Below, in pieces: positions 1 to 11,935 of a DNA stretch of 64,000 nucleotides. The stretch is from Amylostereum areolatum. Lineage: Eukaryota; Basidiomycota; Agaricomycetes; Russulales; Stereaceae. The stretch lies in assembly GCA_012932865.1 (NCBI GenBank), contig SAXG01000034.1, forward strand, positions 124,001 through 188,000. The letters run 5' to 3'. Both the position numbers and the translations under genes were made by a program. The notes under the pieces are model-generated. The model was not told the DNA's origin, did no database searches, and saw only the letters and a list, made by a program, of their open reading frames with translations. How positions within the stretch are numbered: position 1 is the stretch's first letter; each line of letters opens with the position of its first letter.

Positions 1-575
1 AAGGGTACAAGCTCGCGCATGAGCTTACATGGGAAGGATGGATCGCCAAAGCAGAAGTGACTTTTATCGCCGTAGGCGTCGAGATTTTGCACACTTATGG
101 GCTCGCGAACATCAAGGAACTCGCACTCGAGGTCCCCGGGCATTATACTCTAGATACCTGTTCGCGGACTTTCTCCCTATTCCCGCACATCCAAACTCTT
201 TATCTCTCATCTCCCAAGTCTATCGAAGGCGTGCTTGACGCTTTGATTTCAACCTCCAACAATGACCACGGCACGCCGCTCCTCAAGGCGCTACAGCACC
301 TCCGGATCGACACGCTCGAGCTTATGCCCGATGTCACGTCCGAGGAACAGAACACACTCTCGAGTGAAGTCTATCAGCTCCTTTATATGCTGCGTAAACG
401 GCAAGATTTGGGATTCGGGCTCAAGACGATGGAGATCAAGCACATCCGATATGGAAAGAGAGATAGTTCCATGCAAGAATTCATGGAAGTCGTCCAGGGT
501 TTAGAGAAGGAGATAACAGGAACAGGGCTGACTTGTGAAGTCATCTACCCGGGAAATGGACTCAGGCGAACCTGA
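1..575 (+). CDS. F-box/LRR-like protein, 3' part only
   Basis: The reading frame is open from the left edge (first full codon at base 3) and stops at 573-575, so only the C-terminal 190 or so residues are present. They show irregular leucine-rich segments (for example FPHIQTLYLSSP and LRIDTLELMPDV) of the kind seen in the many F-box/LRR-like proteins of Agaricomycetes. In that family an N-terminal F-box recruits Skp1 and the leucine-rich part binds the substrate. No F-box can be seen because the start lies outside the window. The family assignment rests on general resemblance only. Confidence 0.5.
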   Translation, partial: GYKLAHELTWEGWIAKAEVTFIAVGVEILHTYGLANIKELALEVPGHYTLDTCSRTFSLFPHIQTLYLSSPKSIEGVLDALISTSNNDHGTPLLKALQHLRIDTLELMPDVTSEEQNTLSSEVYQLLYMLRKRQDLGFGLKTMEIKHIRYGKRDSSMQEFMEVVQGLEKEITGTGLTCEVIYPGNGLRRT

Positions 576-675
576 CAACAGCTCGCGAAGGCTGAGCGCT
601 GAGAGTGCTGAAAGCCTCGCATCGTGAAGCTGAGTTCCATCCGACCTACCGCGACCCGCTGCCGGCATCTACCCA

Positions 676-1502
676 CTACAGTATTCACCCACTCCTTGAT
701 CCGACCCCATTCCTTGATCCATACGAGAATACCATCCGCTACACTTTACCTACGCCTTGCATACTTTGAACGGAAGAAGTTATCAATGCTGGGGTGCATA
801 ATCTAAGTTTTCAGGAGGGACAGTATTCTGGTTCGTCTTGGGGAAAATCAAACATGATGAAAAGGGGTGAAATTGACTTGATCTGACTTATATTTTGACT
901 TTGCATCATCTGTGAGCTCTTCCAACCCCAGTCCTATTCATAAGTTCAGACAAGATGGCTTTTACTTGCATCTGTATCATAAATTCAAGGGAGTCTATGG
1001 AAAGGAAAGGGAGATGCTCGCCGTCGACGTGAACGGCGACCAGCGGCGTGACAGCACAGAAGCTGCTGCCGCCAGATCCTCGCTGTCCCCTCAGTCACAT
1101 CACGCTTTTGACCGTGCAGGCTCTCTGTCACGCGTGGATCAAGGAGCGGGTTTCCGTGACATGTTCCCACAAACGGTGACTGGGGCATTATACCTCCACA
1201 TCCCCCCAAATCCTTCCAAAAAAAATTCAGCAGGGTCTTTGTGTAGTGCATTTCAGGTTTATCTACTTGGTTCAAGGAATAATGGGACGTTGTGGCCACA
1301 GCACAGCTCGGCCAATGTCGTGGACATCAGTACTCTGGGAAGTGACCTGACCGACCTGACGGTACCTGACGGCGCCTGACAGCACTGATCCTTCGACTTG
1401 ACAACGGTCGAACGGTGCTATTCAGGCGCGTCAGGTCGCGTCAGGTGCCGTCAGGTCGCTTTCCGGAGTGCTGATGGATCAAGGAGTGGGTGAACACTGT
1501 AG
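676..1502. mobile_element. Non-autonomous TA-flanked DNA transposon, about 0.83 kb
   Basis: Bases 676-702 and 1476-1502 form a 27-bp inverted repeat with one mismatch, starting CTACAGTATTCACCCACTCC on the left. Each end has TA next to CAGT/ACTG, as expected for Tc1/mariner-type elements with a TA target duplication. No transposase is encoded inside. An internal foldback lies at 1346-1458. The terminal motif TACAGT..TTCACC resembles that of the element at 27097-27734. Confidence 0.6.
1346..1458. repeat. Foldback of repeated GACCTGAC/GTCAGGTC units
   Basis: The left arm holds direct repeats of the octamer-like unit GACCTGAC or CCTGACGG. The right arm (about 1424-1458) holds the complementary GTCAGGTC and GTCAGGTGCC units. 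The loop between them is itself partly palindromic (AGCAC ... GTGCT), so the strand could fold into a long hairpin. It lies inside the TA-flanked element at 676-1502. Confidence 0.6.
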
Positions 1503-1632
1503 CCATCTATGGTTTCCGAAAGGGATATATGTTTAGTATTGAACGACGACTCAAGGACATAACACAACAATATTCAGGAGTACTTAATATATATATATCA
1601 GAGACAGGGCTCCTCGACGACCTGACCACAAT

Positions 1633-3059
1633 TCACACCTCCGATTTCACTTCAACCCCGTCCGAACTACTCTGAGAGTCGGATTCAGAAGGCCCGGCGG
1701 TCTTTGTCCTCCCAATGATGACGATGGGTTCCGGTGACCCGACGGTCGCCGGTCGATGAGCTTCGAAGACACTCAAAGTTTGCCTTGGGTGCCCATGTTG
1801 TGCGCCACCGGCCAAGTCGAAATCAATGTAGGTGAATTGTCGGTCGCAGTGCGTCTTCTGAAGACATACAAGGACGATGATAGTGGTCGGGTAGATTCCC
1901 TGCGGGTTTCAATGATGCGAGCTGTCACGAGTTGTTAAAGTTGAACGTACTGATATCTGAGGAATGATAGCGGGCATGATCAACGTGAAGTTGCCTTTCA
2001 ACGTCGAGTCCCAAAATACCAACGCTGTTAACCATACTACCTGCACATTATCATTTCCACACGTCAATTAGTGTAGCACAAGTATGGCTTTGCATACCTG
2101 GAGAGACGAGTACAAGATACCAGACTCCAGTAAGAGAGTAAACACCTTCTCCACCATGTTCTTCCTGCTGTCGTGCATCATATTGGCGGAGATATTAGAT
2201 CTGTATTCCCTATAAAACTTTTAGAATCGAAAAGGTCAGTCACGGTGGAGATGCTTCATCACCAAGCCTTGTACGCGATCAGTGCGGTAGACCATAGATT
2301 GGTAGCCAATGAAAGAGTAAATGCGACCACGGCGGTAGTTCCAAAGTAAATCCCGTCCACGTATGCAAGCGTGTTTTGCTCGTTTGGAGACAGTGTTGCG
2401 TCTTGATACACATCAACTCCCACCATGGCTGAAATTCGTTTAGCCGGGCACCGCCATGATAATACGCATGACGTACCCGTGGTAGACAAAAAGAAAAGCG
2501 AACATGATATCAGAACGAATCTGTTTTTTCCCCAAAGCGTCCACACCCTCCATACAACCACCGCGTCGCCGATCAATAGCTTTCCGTCTATATGTCAACG
2601 AGGCGAACAAGGGGGTGGGAGGAGATCCTCACGCTAGATTGGGCGGATGCTGACGCTATTATCCCCATCGTGTGGGTTAACGAAGCACCAGACTTTTGCG
2701 GGTGACGCAAGATGGACCGCAAGCCAGAAATGAGAGTCGCCCAGTGTGTCGTCGAAAGAGCATACATGAGACATGTCGCTGCGAGCATCCACTGCACACT
2801 TCGCGCGCGCAGATCCTTGTGCCTTTATCTCAGGGTGCTCAGGATTGACCAACAATAGAAGAACATGTTCACGTACAGGAGAATGTATGTTGATTGTATG
2901 ATCAAAAGGGTATATATGCCTGGGACGGATGTTTTCGAGATTGGGACTTTTCACCCACTACAATGACGCACCGAAAAGACCTGTTTCAGATACTATTGCA
3001 GGGGCAAAGCGACGGATAGACGAGATGGTACCCTCGAGATCCGTGTCTGTAGCGGACAT
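1633..3059 (-). CDS. Serpentine (seven-TM) membrane protein of the Agaricomycete-expanded family
   Basis: Spliced exons can be followed from ATG at 3059 (start MSATDTDLEGTISS) to the stop at 1633. In order they give hydrophobic segments near GIYTLLIIQSTYILL, VQWMLAATCLMYALSTTHW, IGDAVVVWRVWTLW, a long segment ending LSLATNLWSTALIAYKAW, then KVFTLLLESGILYSSLQ and IMPAIIPQISGIYPTTIIV. A Ser-rich cytoplasmic tail follows. The ALSTTHW and GDAVVVWRVWTLW patterns mark a large fungal family of unknown function. The apparent stop after YKAW is an intron (donor GTGATG), not a truncation. A paralogue lies at 46668-48012. Function and ligand are unknown. Confidence 0.7.
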
Positions 3060-3773
3060 AATCGATTAAGGATAAGCTGAGAGATATCCGGGGGGAGGGA
3101 GGGAGGCGACAACAAGGGGGCACGGAATGACTTGTGACTGGCCAGAGCTACCTTATAAGCCAGAAACGGTCCAGGCCTTCCGTCTTGATCTTACACGAGC
3201 ACTACTCGCGTATGCACATAGCCTTCCTAGCGTTGAATTCGTACACCAAGTCGAGACGAAGGATCACGATCGCGAATGATAATCTGTGTCGGGGTCATTG
3301 TCAGCCTTACCGAAGGTTCCTATATCGTCGCTTCGAGCATTTCATTGGCCGAATCGCCTAAGAACAACCGCTGGATCAGATGGCGTCACTCCAGCACATC
3401 CAAGCGCACTGCGTCGAAAACTCCTGTCGAGAACAAGAGGGTAATTGCCTCCCATAAATGGATCACAGACCACCATGAAGCCGTTCGGACCAGTCACGAA
3501 AGGGTTGGCCTGTCCCATGGTATCTGGTGGCGGGGGCCATTCAGACGAAACCCCGAGTGGGCGACGGGAGCTAGGTGGACTGGTTCGTAGGCGGTGGCGG
3601 GGTTTCAAGATCTCGCCGATGGCAGACGCCGAACGACTCAGATGCCGCTCAGCAAAGCCACAGCCCACCTGGGGCTCGGGTATCATATCGTTTAGGGTAG
3701 ACGCTTATAATAACACTTATGATAAGCATGCCCCATCCAGCATCCGTCCATAGATAGATATGTACATGGCGAC
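3060..3773. other. Intergenic region without a recognised gene
   Basis: This lies between the start of the seven-TM gene and the end of the D-lactate dehydrogenase gene. Overlapping open frames on both strands near 3340-3750 resemble no family I know. It probably holds the promoter of the seven-TM gene. Confidence 0.5.
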
Positions 3774-5991
3774 TTAGTGCTTGTCAAGGTCGGGATATAA
3801 CTATATAAAAATGTTAGCACCGCTATCAACGGCATGAGTGAAAGGAAGGCACCTTTCCCGGGTTCATAATGTTATGAGGATCCACAGCTTTCTTGACGGC
3901 CCACATCAGCTCGACGGTACCCTCCCCAAGCTCCTCGACCAGGTACTCCTTCTTGCCCACGCCCACTCCGTGCTCGCCCGTACCTAGTAACAGTCCATCA
4001 GTCTTCGTCACCCACCACCGAAGGCAGACCACTCACACGTCCCATCCAGCGCGATCGCACGTTCAATAAGCCTATGGACAGCGTCCTTGACCCTGCTCAG
4101 CTCCTCCTCGTCCTTAAACAGCATCAGCGCATGGAAATTCCCGTCGCCCACATGCCCCACAATCGTCGATTGTATGCCCTCCTTCGCCATATCCTCCTTG
4201 GTCGCATACACAAGTTCGGGCAGGCGCGATACCGGCACGCACACGTCCGTCGTCCAGCAGCGCGAACCGGGAACGCTCTGGATCGTCGACATGAGCGCGT
4301 ACTTGCGATTCTGCCAGAGATTCGCGGCCTCCGCGTCCGTGGCGGCGAACGTGAATTTGGAGCTTTTGTGGGCGCGCACGAGCGATTGGACGGTCTTGGC
4401 CGTGAGCGCGATGGCTTCGGGGGAGCCCTGGAGCTTAAAGAAGAGAGTGTCCTGTACGGGGAGGGGGCGGTCGACGAGCCCGGCGCTGTTGATGGCATCC
4501 ATCACTGAAGTTGAATTAGCATTGAATAACAAGGCCATGATGCACAAGGCCTTACTTTTGTCGTCGAGCAATTCAACACACTCTAACCGAATGTCAGCCG
4601 GGGACGGACAGGACTACCTGGAAAGACCTACGTATATGACTGCCGTACGGCGAGTTGAGGATGTCTTGCACGGCCCTGACGGCATGTTCAACGTCCGGGA
4701 ACTGAGCCATGGCTACCTTGGTTGGGACCAGCGGAGCCAGTCGTAGCGTCGCTGGAGAAAAAAAAATGAGCCTCAACGTAGGTACCAGCCAAGGATAACG
4801 AACCCTCTGTCACGATGCCGAGCGTGCCCTCTGCACCGATGAACAATTTGGTTGCATCGAAACCCGTGGCAGATTTCCGTGCACGTCTTTTCGTTTTGAT
4901 AACCTTGCCATTGGGTAGCACGACAGTCTATGGACACGGCGGTGACTCGTGAGGAATGTGCGACGGGAAGCAAATGTTAAGGAACATACGAGGTTGAGGA
5001 ACCACTCGCTTCGCGCAGTGCCGTATCGCACGGCGTTTGCTGCGAGGGAGGCGTCAGATGGCGTCATTTGCGCAGAGCTCGAGGTGCTTACTTCCAGAGC
5101 AGCCGGTCCCGACCATACCGCCAATAGTCTGCATCGAATTTACTTAGGTGATGGTAGAACGTAGCGAATGAGCTGGACGTACTGCTCCTGGTCCTGGGTC
5201 AAGCTGGGATGTGTTGGTGAGAAGAGGTTCAACAAGGATAGATGGATACTTACAGGGAAGAAGAGGGGTATACCTTGCTCTTTCAAAGTCTCGTTGATGT
5301 CCTCCCATCGAGCGCCAGCCTGGCAAACGAGGTCGCCGTCGTCGGCTGCATGATAGTATAAGGGAACAGTGCTGCAATACGACAAGCGTTCCACGCACCG
5401 TTGATCTTCAAAATCTTGTTCATGCCAGACATGTCGAGGCATATGCTTCCTGTCGGATACTACGCCCATCAGCGCCTGCCAGAGACGAAGAAAAGAGATG
5501 CGTACTCCGGCGAAATGCCCCTCCAAGCTCGTCGCCCCGCTGTACGGAATGATAGGCATCTTGTGCCCTCGAGCGATGTTCACCACCTCCACGACATCCT
5601 CAGTGCTCTCCGGCCTGACGACGACGACATGGGGCGCGCTTGGGTGGTAAGAGTTTTCCGAGAAGCCATACGACTGCAGCACTTGAGGCTCCGTTGATAC
5701 TTTGTTCGTTCCAGGGAGCGCCGTGCGTAGTCGCTCGACAACGTAGCGAGCTTCGGAACCCTCCGCGTACCGATATGAGGAGGGGGGTTCCGTGTGTTGT
5801 CCGATTATGTAGCCCACCAGCGCTGCTAGACCGAGCGCTCCACATCCCAGGACGATTTTGGTGACGGGTGGTTCCGACTTGGGCTCGAGCTTGAACGGTT
5901 GCGTCGAGGAGTATCGCAACCACCGCGGTCGGAGGAGTGGGGGTCGAAGGCCTATTCTCGCGGCAGAGACTCGAGTGGTCGAGCGAAGCAT
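3774..5991 (-). CDS. DLD1: D-lactate dehydrogenase (cytochrome), mitochondrial
   Basis: This enzyme oxidises D-lactate to pyruvate and passes electrons to cytochrome c at the inner mitochondrial membrane. I chose the ATG at 5991 because it begins a basic, Ser-rich presequence (MLRSTTRVSAARIG); an ATG at 6048 would add 19 residues. A membrane anchor follows (GCGALGLAALVGYIIG), then the FAD-binding PCMH domain (VVRPESTEDVVEVVNIA, PYSGATSLEGHF, FIGAEGTLGIVTE). The C-terminal FAD-oxidase domain has GHVGDGNFHALMLF, TGEHGVGVGKKEYL and DPHNIMNPGK. The last exon, after an intron at about 3795-3850, gives LYPDLDKH, the usual end of the family. Several short introns are needed and no break was seen. 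Confidence 0.9.
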
Positions 5992-6262
5992 GTCGAGTGA
6001 AGAGAGGGAAGGAAGATGGGCGGCAACTTTGTTCGAACTCTTCGGCACATGTCGTGGTTTTGTTATAAGTAAGTGACGCCGGAGTCCGGACTATGGCGCG
6101 TACGTAGACCCGTGACTCCCTTGCCTTTCAGTGTGGCTCTACAGAAATTACATTGGTCTTGGCCCTTAGGGCAGCAGAAGGTGGGAGATGCATATGAAGA
6201 CGGTATACATATCCTATGTGTGTGGGCGCGAATGGAGAAAGATGTCCTCAGTTGCTCAGAAT

Positions 6263-7670
6263 CTACAGCGCTTGGTAAACTAGTTCCGTTGCCGTACGAG
6301 CCGTGAGTGGAATGATGCGAAGTAGAAGACATATGATGAAGGCGGTTAGGATAGAGCGGTATGCAAGCATCAGAGAATGAGCCAGGTTGGACCGATTCCA
6401 ACGCAGCTTGCGGTAGCACCAAGACCGTAGAGCGCTGGGAGGATTTGCGCCAGCCGCGTCGATCTCTGCAATCTCGTCGGCGGTAAGATCGGCTAAGAAA
6501 AGCAGGTTAGCTGGAAGCGCTTGCGGTGACATGAATAGTACGCACGTAGGGATGGAGCAGCGAGATACTCGTCCAAGCGTTCCCGCTTCGAACTGGTTGT
6601 AACGACGACCGCGCCCTTCGCGAGAACCCATTTGAATATAACCTGGGTAGGGGTTCCGCCAATACGTTTGGAAAGCTTCGCGAGGACGGGGTCCAAGGGT
6701 CCGCCGGGCATGGAGGTAATAGGACTGGTAAAAGTTTGAGAAGAGGGTCTTCGGGAACTTCAAGGACGACGTACGTGAGGCTGCTGTATGCTTCAATCAC
6801 GATGTTGTTCTTCGCGGAAAGCTCCAAAAGTTCTTTCCAAGATGCATAGTTGTAAGGGTGGAAACGGATCTAAGAGAAGTCAGCGTAGCGGAGAGGGTGA
6901 CATCGGGGTACGCACCTGGTTCACTGTGGGGACGACCGTGGCGACCCGGAGGACTCTCTGTAGGTGTTCTACTTGGAAGTTGCTGACACCGATGCTCCTG
7001 TCAACGTAAACACAGTATCATGATTCCATTCCAGAATGAAAAGGCAGGGTACGCACTTCGTGAGCCCGTCCTCTTGCAGCTTCTCAAACTGAGCCCACCC
7101 GTCTTCCAATGCTTCATTCGTAATAGCTTGGGGGAAGTGAATCAAGTATAGATCCACAAACTTGACCCCAATCTAAACGAAGCACGTTAAACGAGGCCGA
7201 AAACAGTGACCGAGGAAAAAATGTACCTTGGAGAGACTCGTGTGAAGCTCGTCCTCGATGTCCCCGCCGTCGAACTTGGTCGTGATGTACAGCTCAGACC
7301 TATCGAGGCCGCTCTCCCTTATCGCAGTTCCCACATACTCCTCGTTCTTGTAGACTGTACCGAGCGAGGGGCACGTCGGGGGTCGGTGGTTGGCGGTGAA
7401 CGTGTGCACGCACTGGCAGATGTATCAATGTGGGAGAACCCAGCTTGCAACGCGTTATCGACGAGCCCCGACACGTCCTGTCAAGCATCTGAGCATAACG
7501 CCTGAGATAACACGTTATCTCTCACCTCGCCTTTGTGTACACTGCCAGTACCGAACGCGATGGCTGGGATCTGGTAACTGTTTAGGAAACGTTTCGCGAT
7601 ACAATTCTATGCAACGAACCTCGGTTCCATCGTTGAGCTTGAACGTGGGCACCAAGAGTTTCTCCGACAT
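6263..7670 (-). CDS. Aldo/keto reductase with C-terminal membrane segment
   Basis: This is an NAD(P)H-dependent reductase of aldehydes and ketones with a TIM-barrel fold. Exons run from ATG at 7670 (MSEKLLVPTFKLNDGTEV) through IPAIAFGTGSVHKGE, AGFSHIDT, YKNEEYVGTAIRESGL, LYITTKFDGGDIEDEL, VDLYLIHFPQA, SIGVSNFQVEHL and VIFKWVLAKGAVVVTTSSK. Together these cover the catalytic Asp/Tyr region and the cofactor loop. After the barrel a hydrophobic stretch (SILTAFIICLLLRIIPL) suggests a tail anchor, which most family members lack. Its stop is 271 bp from the start of the DLD gene, and both genes are on the minus strand. The substrate is unknown. Confidence 0.85.
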
Positions 7671-8491
7671 GGCTTGGTCGAAGAAGGAGAAAACACGTCG
7701 ATTGAGGGGGGGCGACGAGCAAGCTTATAATGTAGGCTGTATCTGTGTGAATGATGCGAAATCGTGACGACAGAAGGCGCGAGCACCGACTTAGTCTTAT
7801 CTTATCTTCTAAAGAAGATGGTAAGTAGTAATCTACAGCCTGAGCAGGATCGGCATGTCGGCGTTTGTGCACCACCCACCCGGCCACCGCCCGGCCACCA
7901 CTCCCCGTCATCCGCTCGTCGAGTCGTCACCTGCGAAGACATAGTTATGTCAAAGGAATTGCAATCATATCCAAGGAAGTAGCTGACTTTTTGCTCTGCA
8001 CCATCCGTGACAGGTTCGTTATCTCCGACCCCCTGGTTTACCTGCAAGCGAAGCACAGACTCCCACCGATGCAAAGATGTCGGTGGATTAGGAATCGGAA
8101 CCTCTCGTGGGCAACTTTCTTGGAGCCAAATAATGTGCCCATGACCTGCAAGTCCCTCTTTTTCTGGAGTTCAACGCCACCTTCCTGGGTTCAGTCTCCC
8201 AAAGCAGACGTCCGTGGAGTCAACCCTCCTCGGGATCCTACGTGGGTTTTGACACGGCTAGGTATGAGCTGACATTGGCCTATGGAGAGGCAACCCAGCA
8301 TTCAATTGCATCCCGCAATCGGTACCAGCTGCACCAGTGATAGTACTAGCGCTGGAAGACACGGCGGATCCAGTCATTGCCAGTCTCTCATGCGGGCCAT
8401 CCTCCGAGTCTTCTCATTCCCTCCTTAAAAGGTGAGGGCTCTTTTTTTATCACAGCCGTAATGCTTTCATTGACATTCTCTTCTTCCGATT
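7671..8491. other. Intergenic region, divergent promoter
   Basis: About 820 bp separates the aldo/keto reductase (leftward) from the monooxygenase (rightward). I see no gene or repeat here. It probably holds both promoters. Confidence 0.6.
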
Positions 8492-11037
8492 ATGCTCCCC
8501 AGGCTCGCGTCCTTGTGGACTCGTCGCGATCGCAAGAAAAACCAGGAACCCGACGCTGATGAGTGCAAGGCGGCCGACGCATATCGGCTGGGCGACTTCT
8601 GCATCGACGAGGATCGTCCTATGAAAGTGGTTTGCATCGGCGCCGGATTTAGCGGTATCATAGCAGGCATACGGTGCGCTGTCGTCCTATTTACCTTCTG
8701 CCTCCTCGTGCTAACTTCATCCAACCAAGGTTCGCCCAAAAAGTGCGCAACATCGATTTGAAGATATATGAAAAGCAGGCAGGGATCGGAGGTACCTGGA
8801 GGGCGAATGCGTACCCGGTGAGTGCTCACGCTATTCTGGGAGTTCCGGAGACGCTCATATGGGAGGGCGTGGATGCGAAGGGAGTTTCGTGCGACATTCC
8901 GTCCCACAATGTGAGTATGGTCACCCTCTTCTTACGCTGAAAGAGAACGCTGACGCGAACTTCTAGTATCAGCTGACATTCGAGAACAATGTATGTACCC
9001 TTGCGAGTCAAGTTGTTCTTCACGAGGCTGAGGCAGGATGTACAGACCGAATGGAAAGATTTCTACGCTTCGGGAGCGGACATCCTTGCCAACCTCGAGC
9101 GCATCGTGGAAAAATACAAGCTGATGAAGTACATACGCCTCCAACACGAACTCGTAAACGCGCACTGGGACGACGCGTCACACAAGTGGCGTCTTCGCAT
9201 CCGTCGGGGTGAAGAAAACGAGGAGTTCGAAGATACGGCGGACGTGCTGTTCCTTGGGGTGGGGAGCTTGTCAAGGTGGAGGTGGCCGGATATCGAAGGG
9301 TTGGACGTATTTGGAGGGCAGGCCGTGCACAGTGCGGAGTGGTGTGGGACTCAAGGGAGGGAAGGCGAGAAGGGTTCGTGGCAGGAGAGCGTGAAGGAGT
9401 GGGGAGAGAAGCGCGTGGGCGTTATCGGGAATGTGAGTCCGGCATTTCCTCTGACTTTTGCGTATCCTCCGTCCTCATGAGGTGGGTGTTACAGGGTTCT
9501 TCCGGAATACAAATTGTGACGGCCCTTCATCCACATGTGAGGTCCTTGACGAACTTCGTTCGAAGTCCTCAGTGGATGTCGGCATCGTGGGGTGTTGACG
9601 CAATACGTCGGGCTTTGGGCACCGATGAAGCCAACACAGGCTGTACGTCTTTTTTATGTATTTTTTCACGATCCTTATATGATCACATCTCAGATGAGTT
9701 CACAAACGAGCACCGCGAACGATTTGAGGACCCCGAGAGTTATCGAGAATTCCGGCGTGGGGTGGAGGCTGTCCTTAACGTTCGTTTCCCCTCTGTTTGG
9801 TGTGCACTGTGACGATGTGCTGAAACAGGGGCTATAGCGTTCAAATGAGATCATCTTTCGAGATTCGGATCTTCAAAAGCAGGTCGCTGCAGAGTACAGA
9901 TCCGAGATGACAAGGAAGACGGAGCAGGTCCCGGGTCTCGCAGACAAAGGTGAGTTTTCTGCAACAACTTCTTCAAAAACGAACGACCCACCGACCCACC
10001 CGTTCGTATCCTCAGTAATCCCAAAGTGGGCCGTGAGTTGTCGAAGGTTAACCCCGGGAGCTGGGTACCTTGAGGCCCTTAGCGAGGGAAAAGTAAGTCG
10101 GGAATCCTTTTGTCGTCGGGTTGGTTTAAGACAGGAATCTGCGCCCATTGCAGGTGAACCTCGAGACCACTGCAATCAAGCGCGTCACACCAACGGGAAT
10201 AGAACTGGAAGACGGTCGCCATGAGCTCCTCGACGTCATTGTCTGCGCCACCGGCTTCGATACAACCTACCATTACCCGTTCGACGTCGTCGGTCGCGAC
10301 GGCCTCCGCCTAGAAGATAGGTGGCAGCCACATCCTGAAGCATATCTTTCTGTCGCTGTCGATGGCTTCCCCAACATGTTCTTTGCCTATGGCCCAAACT
10401 CGGGGGTCAACTCTGGGACGTTGCTCATCCTATTGGAGAAACAGGTAGAGTATGCGGTGCAGGTAACGTTGAAACTACAAAGGGAGAGACTGGGCAGCAT
10501 CGAGGTAAAGAAAGAGGTGATGAGGAACTGGTCGGAGTACATGAAGGTTGGGGTACTTTGACGGGAGTCTTCACGGGCTAACCTATGTCGCAGGCATATT
10601 TCCCCAAGGTTTGCGTCCTGCCTTGGATATGCACGGGTAGCTTGTAACGATGCACCCGCACCCTTCTAGACCGTTTTCACGGATTCATGCCATTCATGGT
10701 ACAGAAGCTCGGATGGCGCGGTCGTCGGAATCTGGCCTGGTACTTCTTTTCTCCTCAACTGATGCACATATCTTATTCTACCCATCCTTAGGCACAAATC
10801 TGCACGCCGTTCGTGCTCTGGCTCATCCGCGATGGGAAGACTACAACTACACGCCCTTGGATCAGTCAGGAAACGCGCTATACTGGCTCGGTGATGGACG
10901 AACGTACAACGAGAAGACTTTGAAGGGGGACCGTGAGTCACTCTATGCTTTCATCTGGAGCATAAGAAGCAACGCATCGCCATACAGTTGCGTGGTACCT
11001 GGACGAATCGGTGATAGACAGACCGCCTGGCAAGTGA
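8492..11037 (+). CDS. FAD-dependent monooxygenase (FMO / Baeyer-Villiger type)
   Basis: This protein inserts oxygen into a ketone or heteroatom using FAD and NADPH. Exons give MKVVCIGAGFSGIIAGIR (first Rossmann motif), IYEKQAGIGGTW, YPGVSCDIPSHNYQLTFE, WKDFYASGADILANL and FGGQAVHSAEW, which fits the FxGxxxHxxxW fingerprint. Next come GVIGNGSSGIQIV (NADPH motif, split by an intron), VIVCATGFDTTY and FFAYGPNSGVNSG. The end reads TVFTDSCHSWYR, HAVRALAHPRWEDYNY and WYLDESVIDRPPGK before the stop at 11035-11037. The C-terminal SWYR..WPG and PRWEDYNY pattern is typical of fungal steroid/ketone monooxygenase-like proteins. No frameshift is needed once about ten introns are removed. The substrate is unknown. 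Confidence 0.85.
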
Positions 11038-11935
11038 ACCCATTCACTGGCATGGACAGCTTGCATCTAACGCATCTGCAGTCCCCTTGAATTGATATCG
11101 CACACTATCCGCACATAACCGATACCGTTGATGTGATGGAAAGGGGTGTATGCTGTTGGGAACTCCCCGAACTCAGCGAAGAGCGTTCGACAGTGAGCGG
11201 TGAGATTGACGTCAGGGCAGGCTCGCGGGCGCTCTTATCAGATAAACGTTTACGTATCTTGATGAATCGTTTCTCAAGTTCGACGCCCATGCTGCTCTCA
11301 CACTTGCCATCGTCGTCTTTCATCGTCTTTCATCGACCAGTACTTGACCAGTACCACGGACTGGTCAACACGCAAGTTTAAACTGATAATCAAACGCTCA
11401 GGACTTTCGGATCTGGAGGTCGGTCTCAATGCCATCACTGCGTACGTGCCTCCGCCTATAAAATCACTCCGGTTATCTCGCTCTTTCCTAACCTGCGAAG
11501 AAAGCCCGTGTTGCGTGCCGTCGGTCTTCCTGGAAGCTGGAACACACGCTAAGAACCGCATTGCACGAGGGGGGCCTCGCTGGCCATGGTGTTCTGCTTC
11601 TGAGGAGAGCTCGTGTTGGTGCTTGTGACTGTCATTCTGCTTCTTTTTCCCATTTTGACGATTAGTCCACATGGTGTACGGTTGGCGATCCCAGTGACGG
11701 AAATACTTATGTTCTTGTGCGCGGGCCGCAGGACGGCCCTCAAAAACGTTCTTCTTGTCATGCGCCTCGACGATGCAGGTATTAAATCCCCGCGATTGCG
11801 CTGTCGTCGTCGGCTGAGTGGGATCTTCGTCCTTTCCCTCCACGGCGGAGCTGTTCGTGTGCTGAAAAAGCCTGAGGTTGGTACTTCCACCGCTTGGCCT
11901 CCAACGACGCTAAACTGAATCTATTTGTGTCTAGG
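11038..11935. other. Intergenic region without a recognised gene
   Basis: A 181-codon open frame on the minus strand (11298-11843) has low-complexity basic content and no family resemblance; I regard it as chance. A TATA-like CCTATAAAATC at about 11455 is far from the next start and is of doubtful use. Confidence 0.5.

Noticed and set aside
2230..2300. Truncation of the first seven-TM protein after YKAW
   Set aside because: A donor GTGATG follows, and the later exons (KVFTLLLESG, IMPAIIPQIS) continue the family pattern to 1633.
11298..11843. 181-codon open frame on the minus strand
   Set aside because: No family resemblance, biased basic composition, no supporting splice structure; probably chance.
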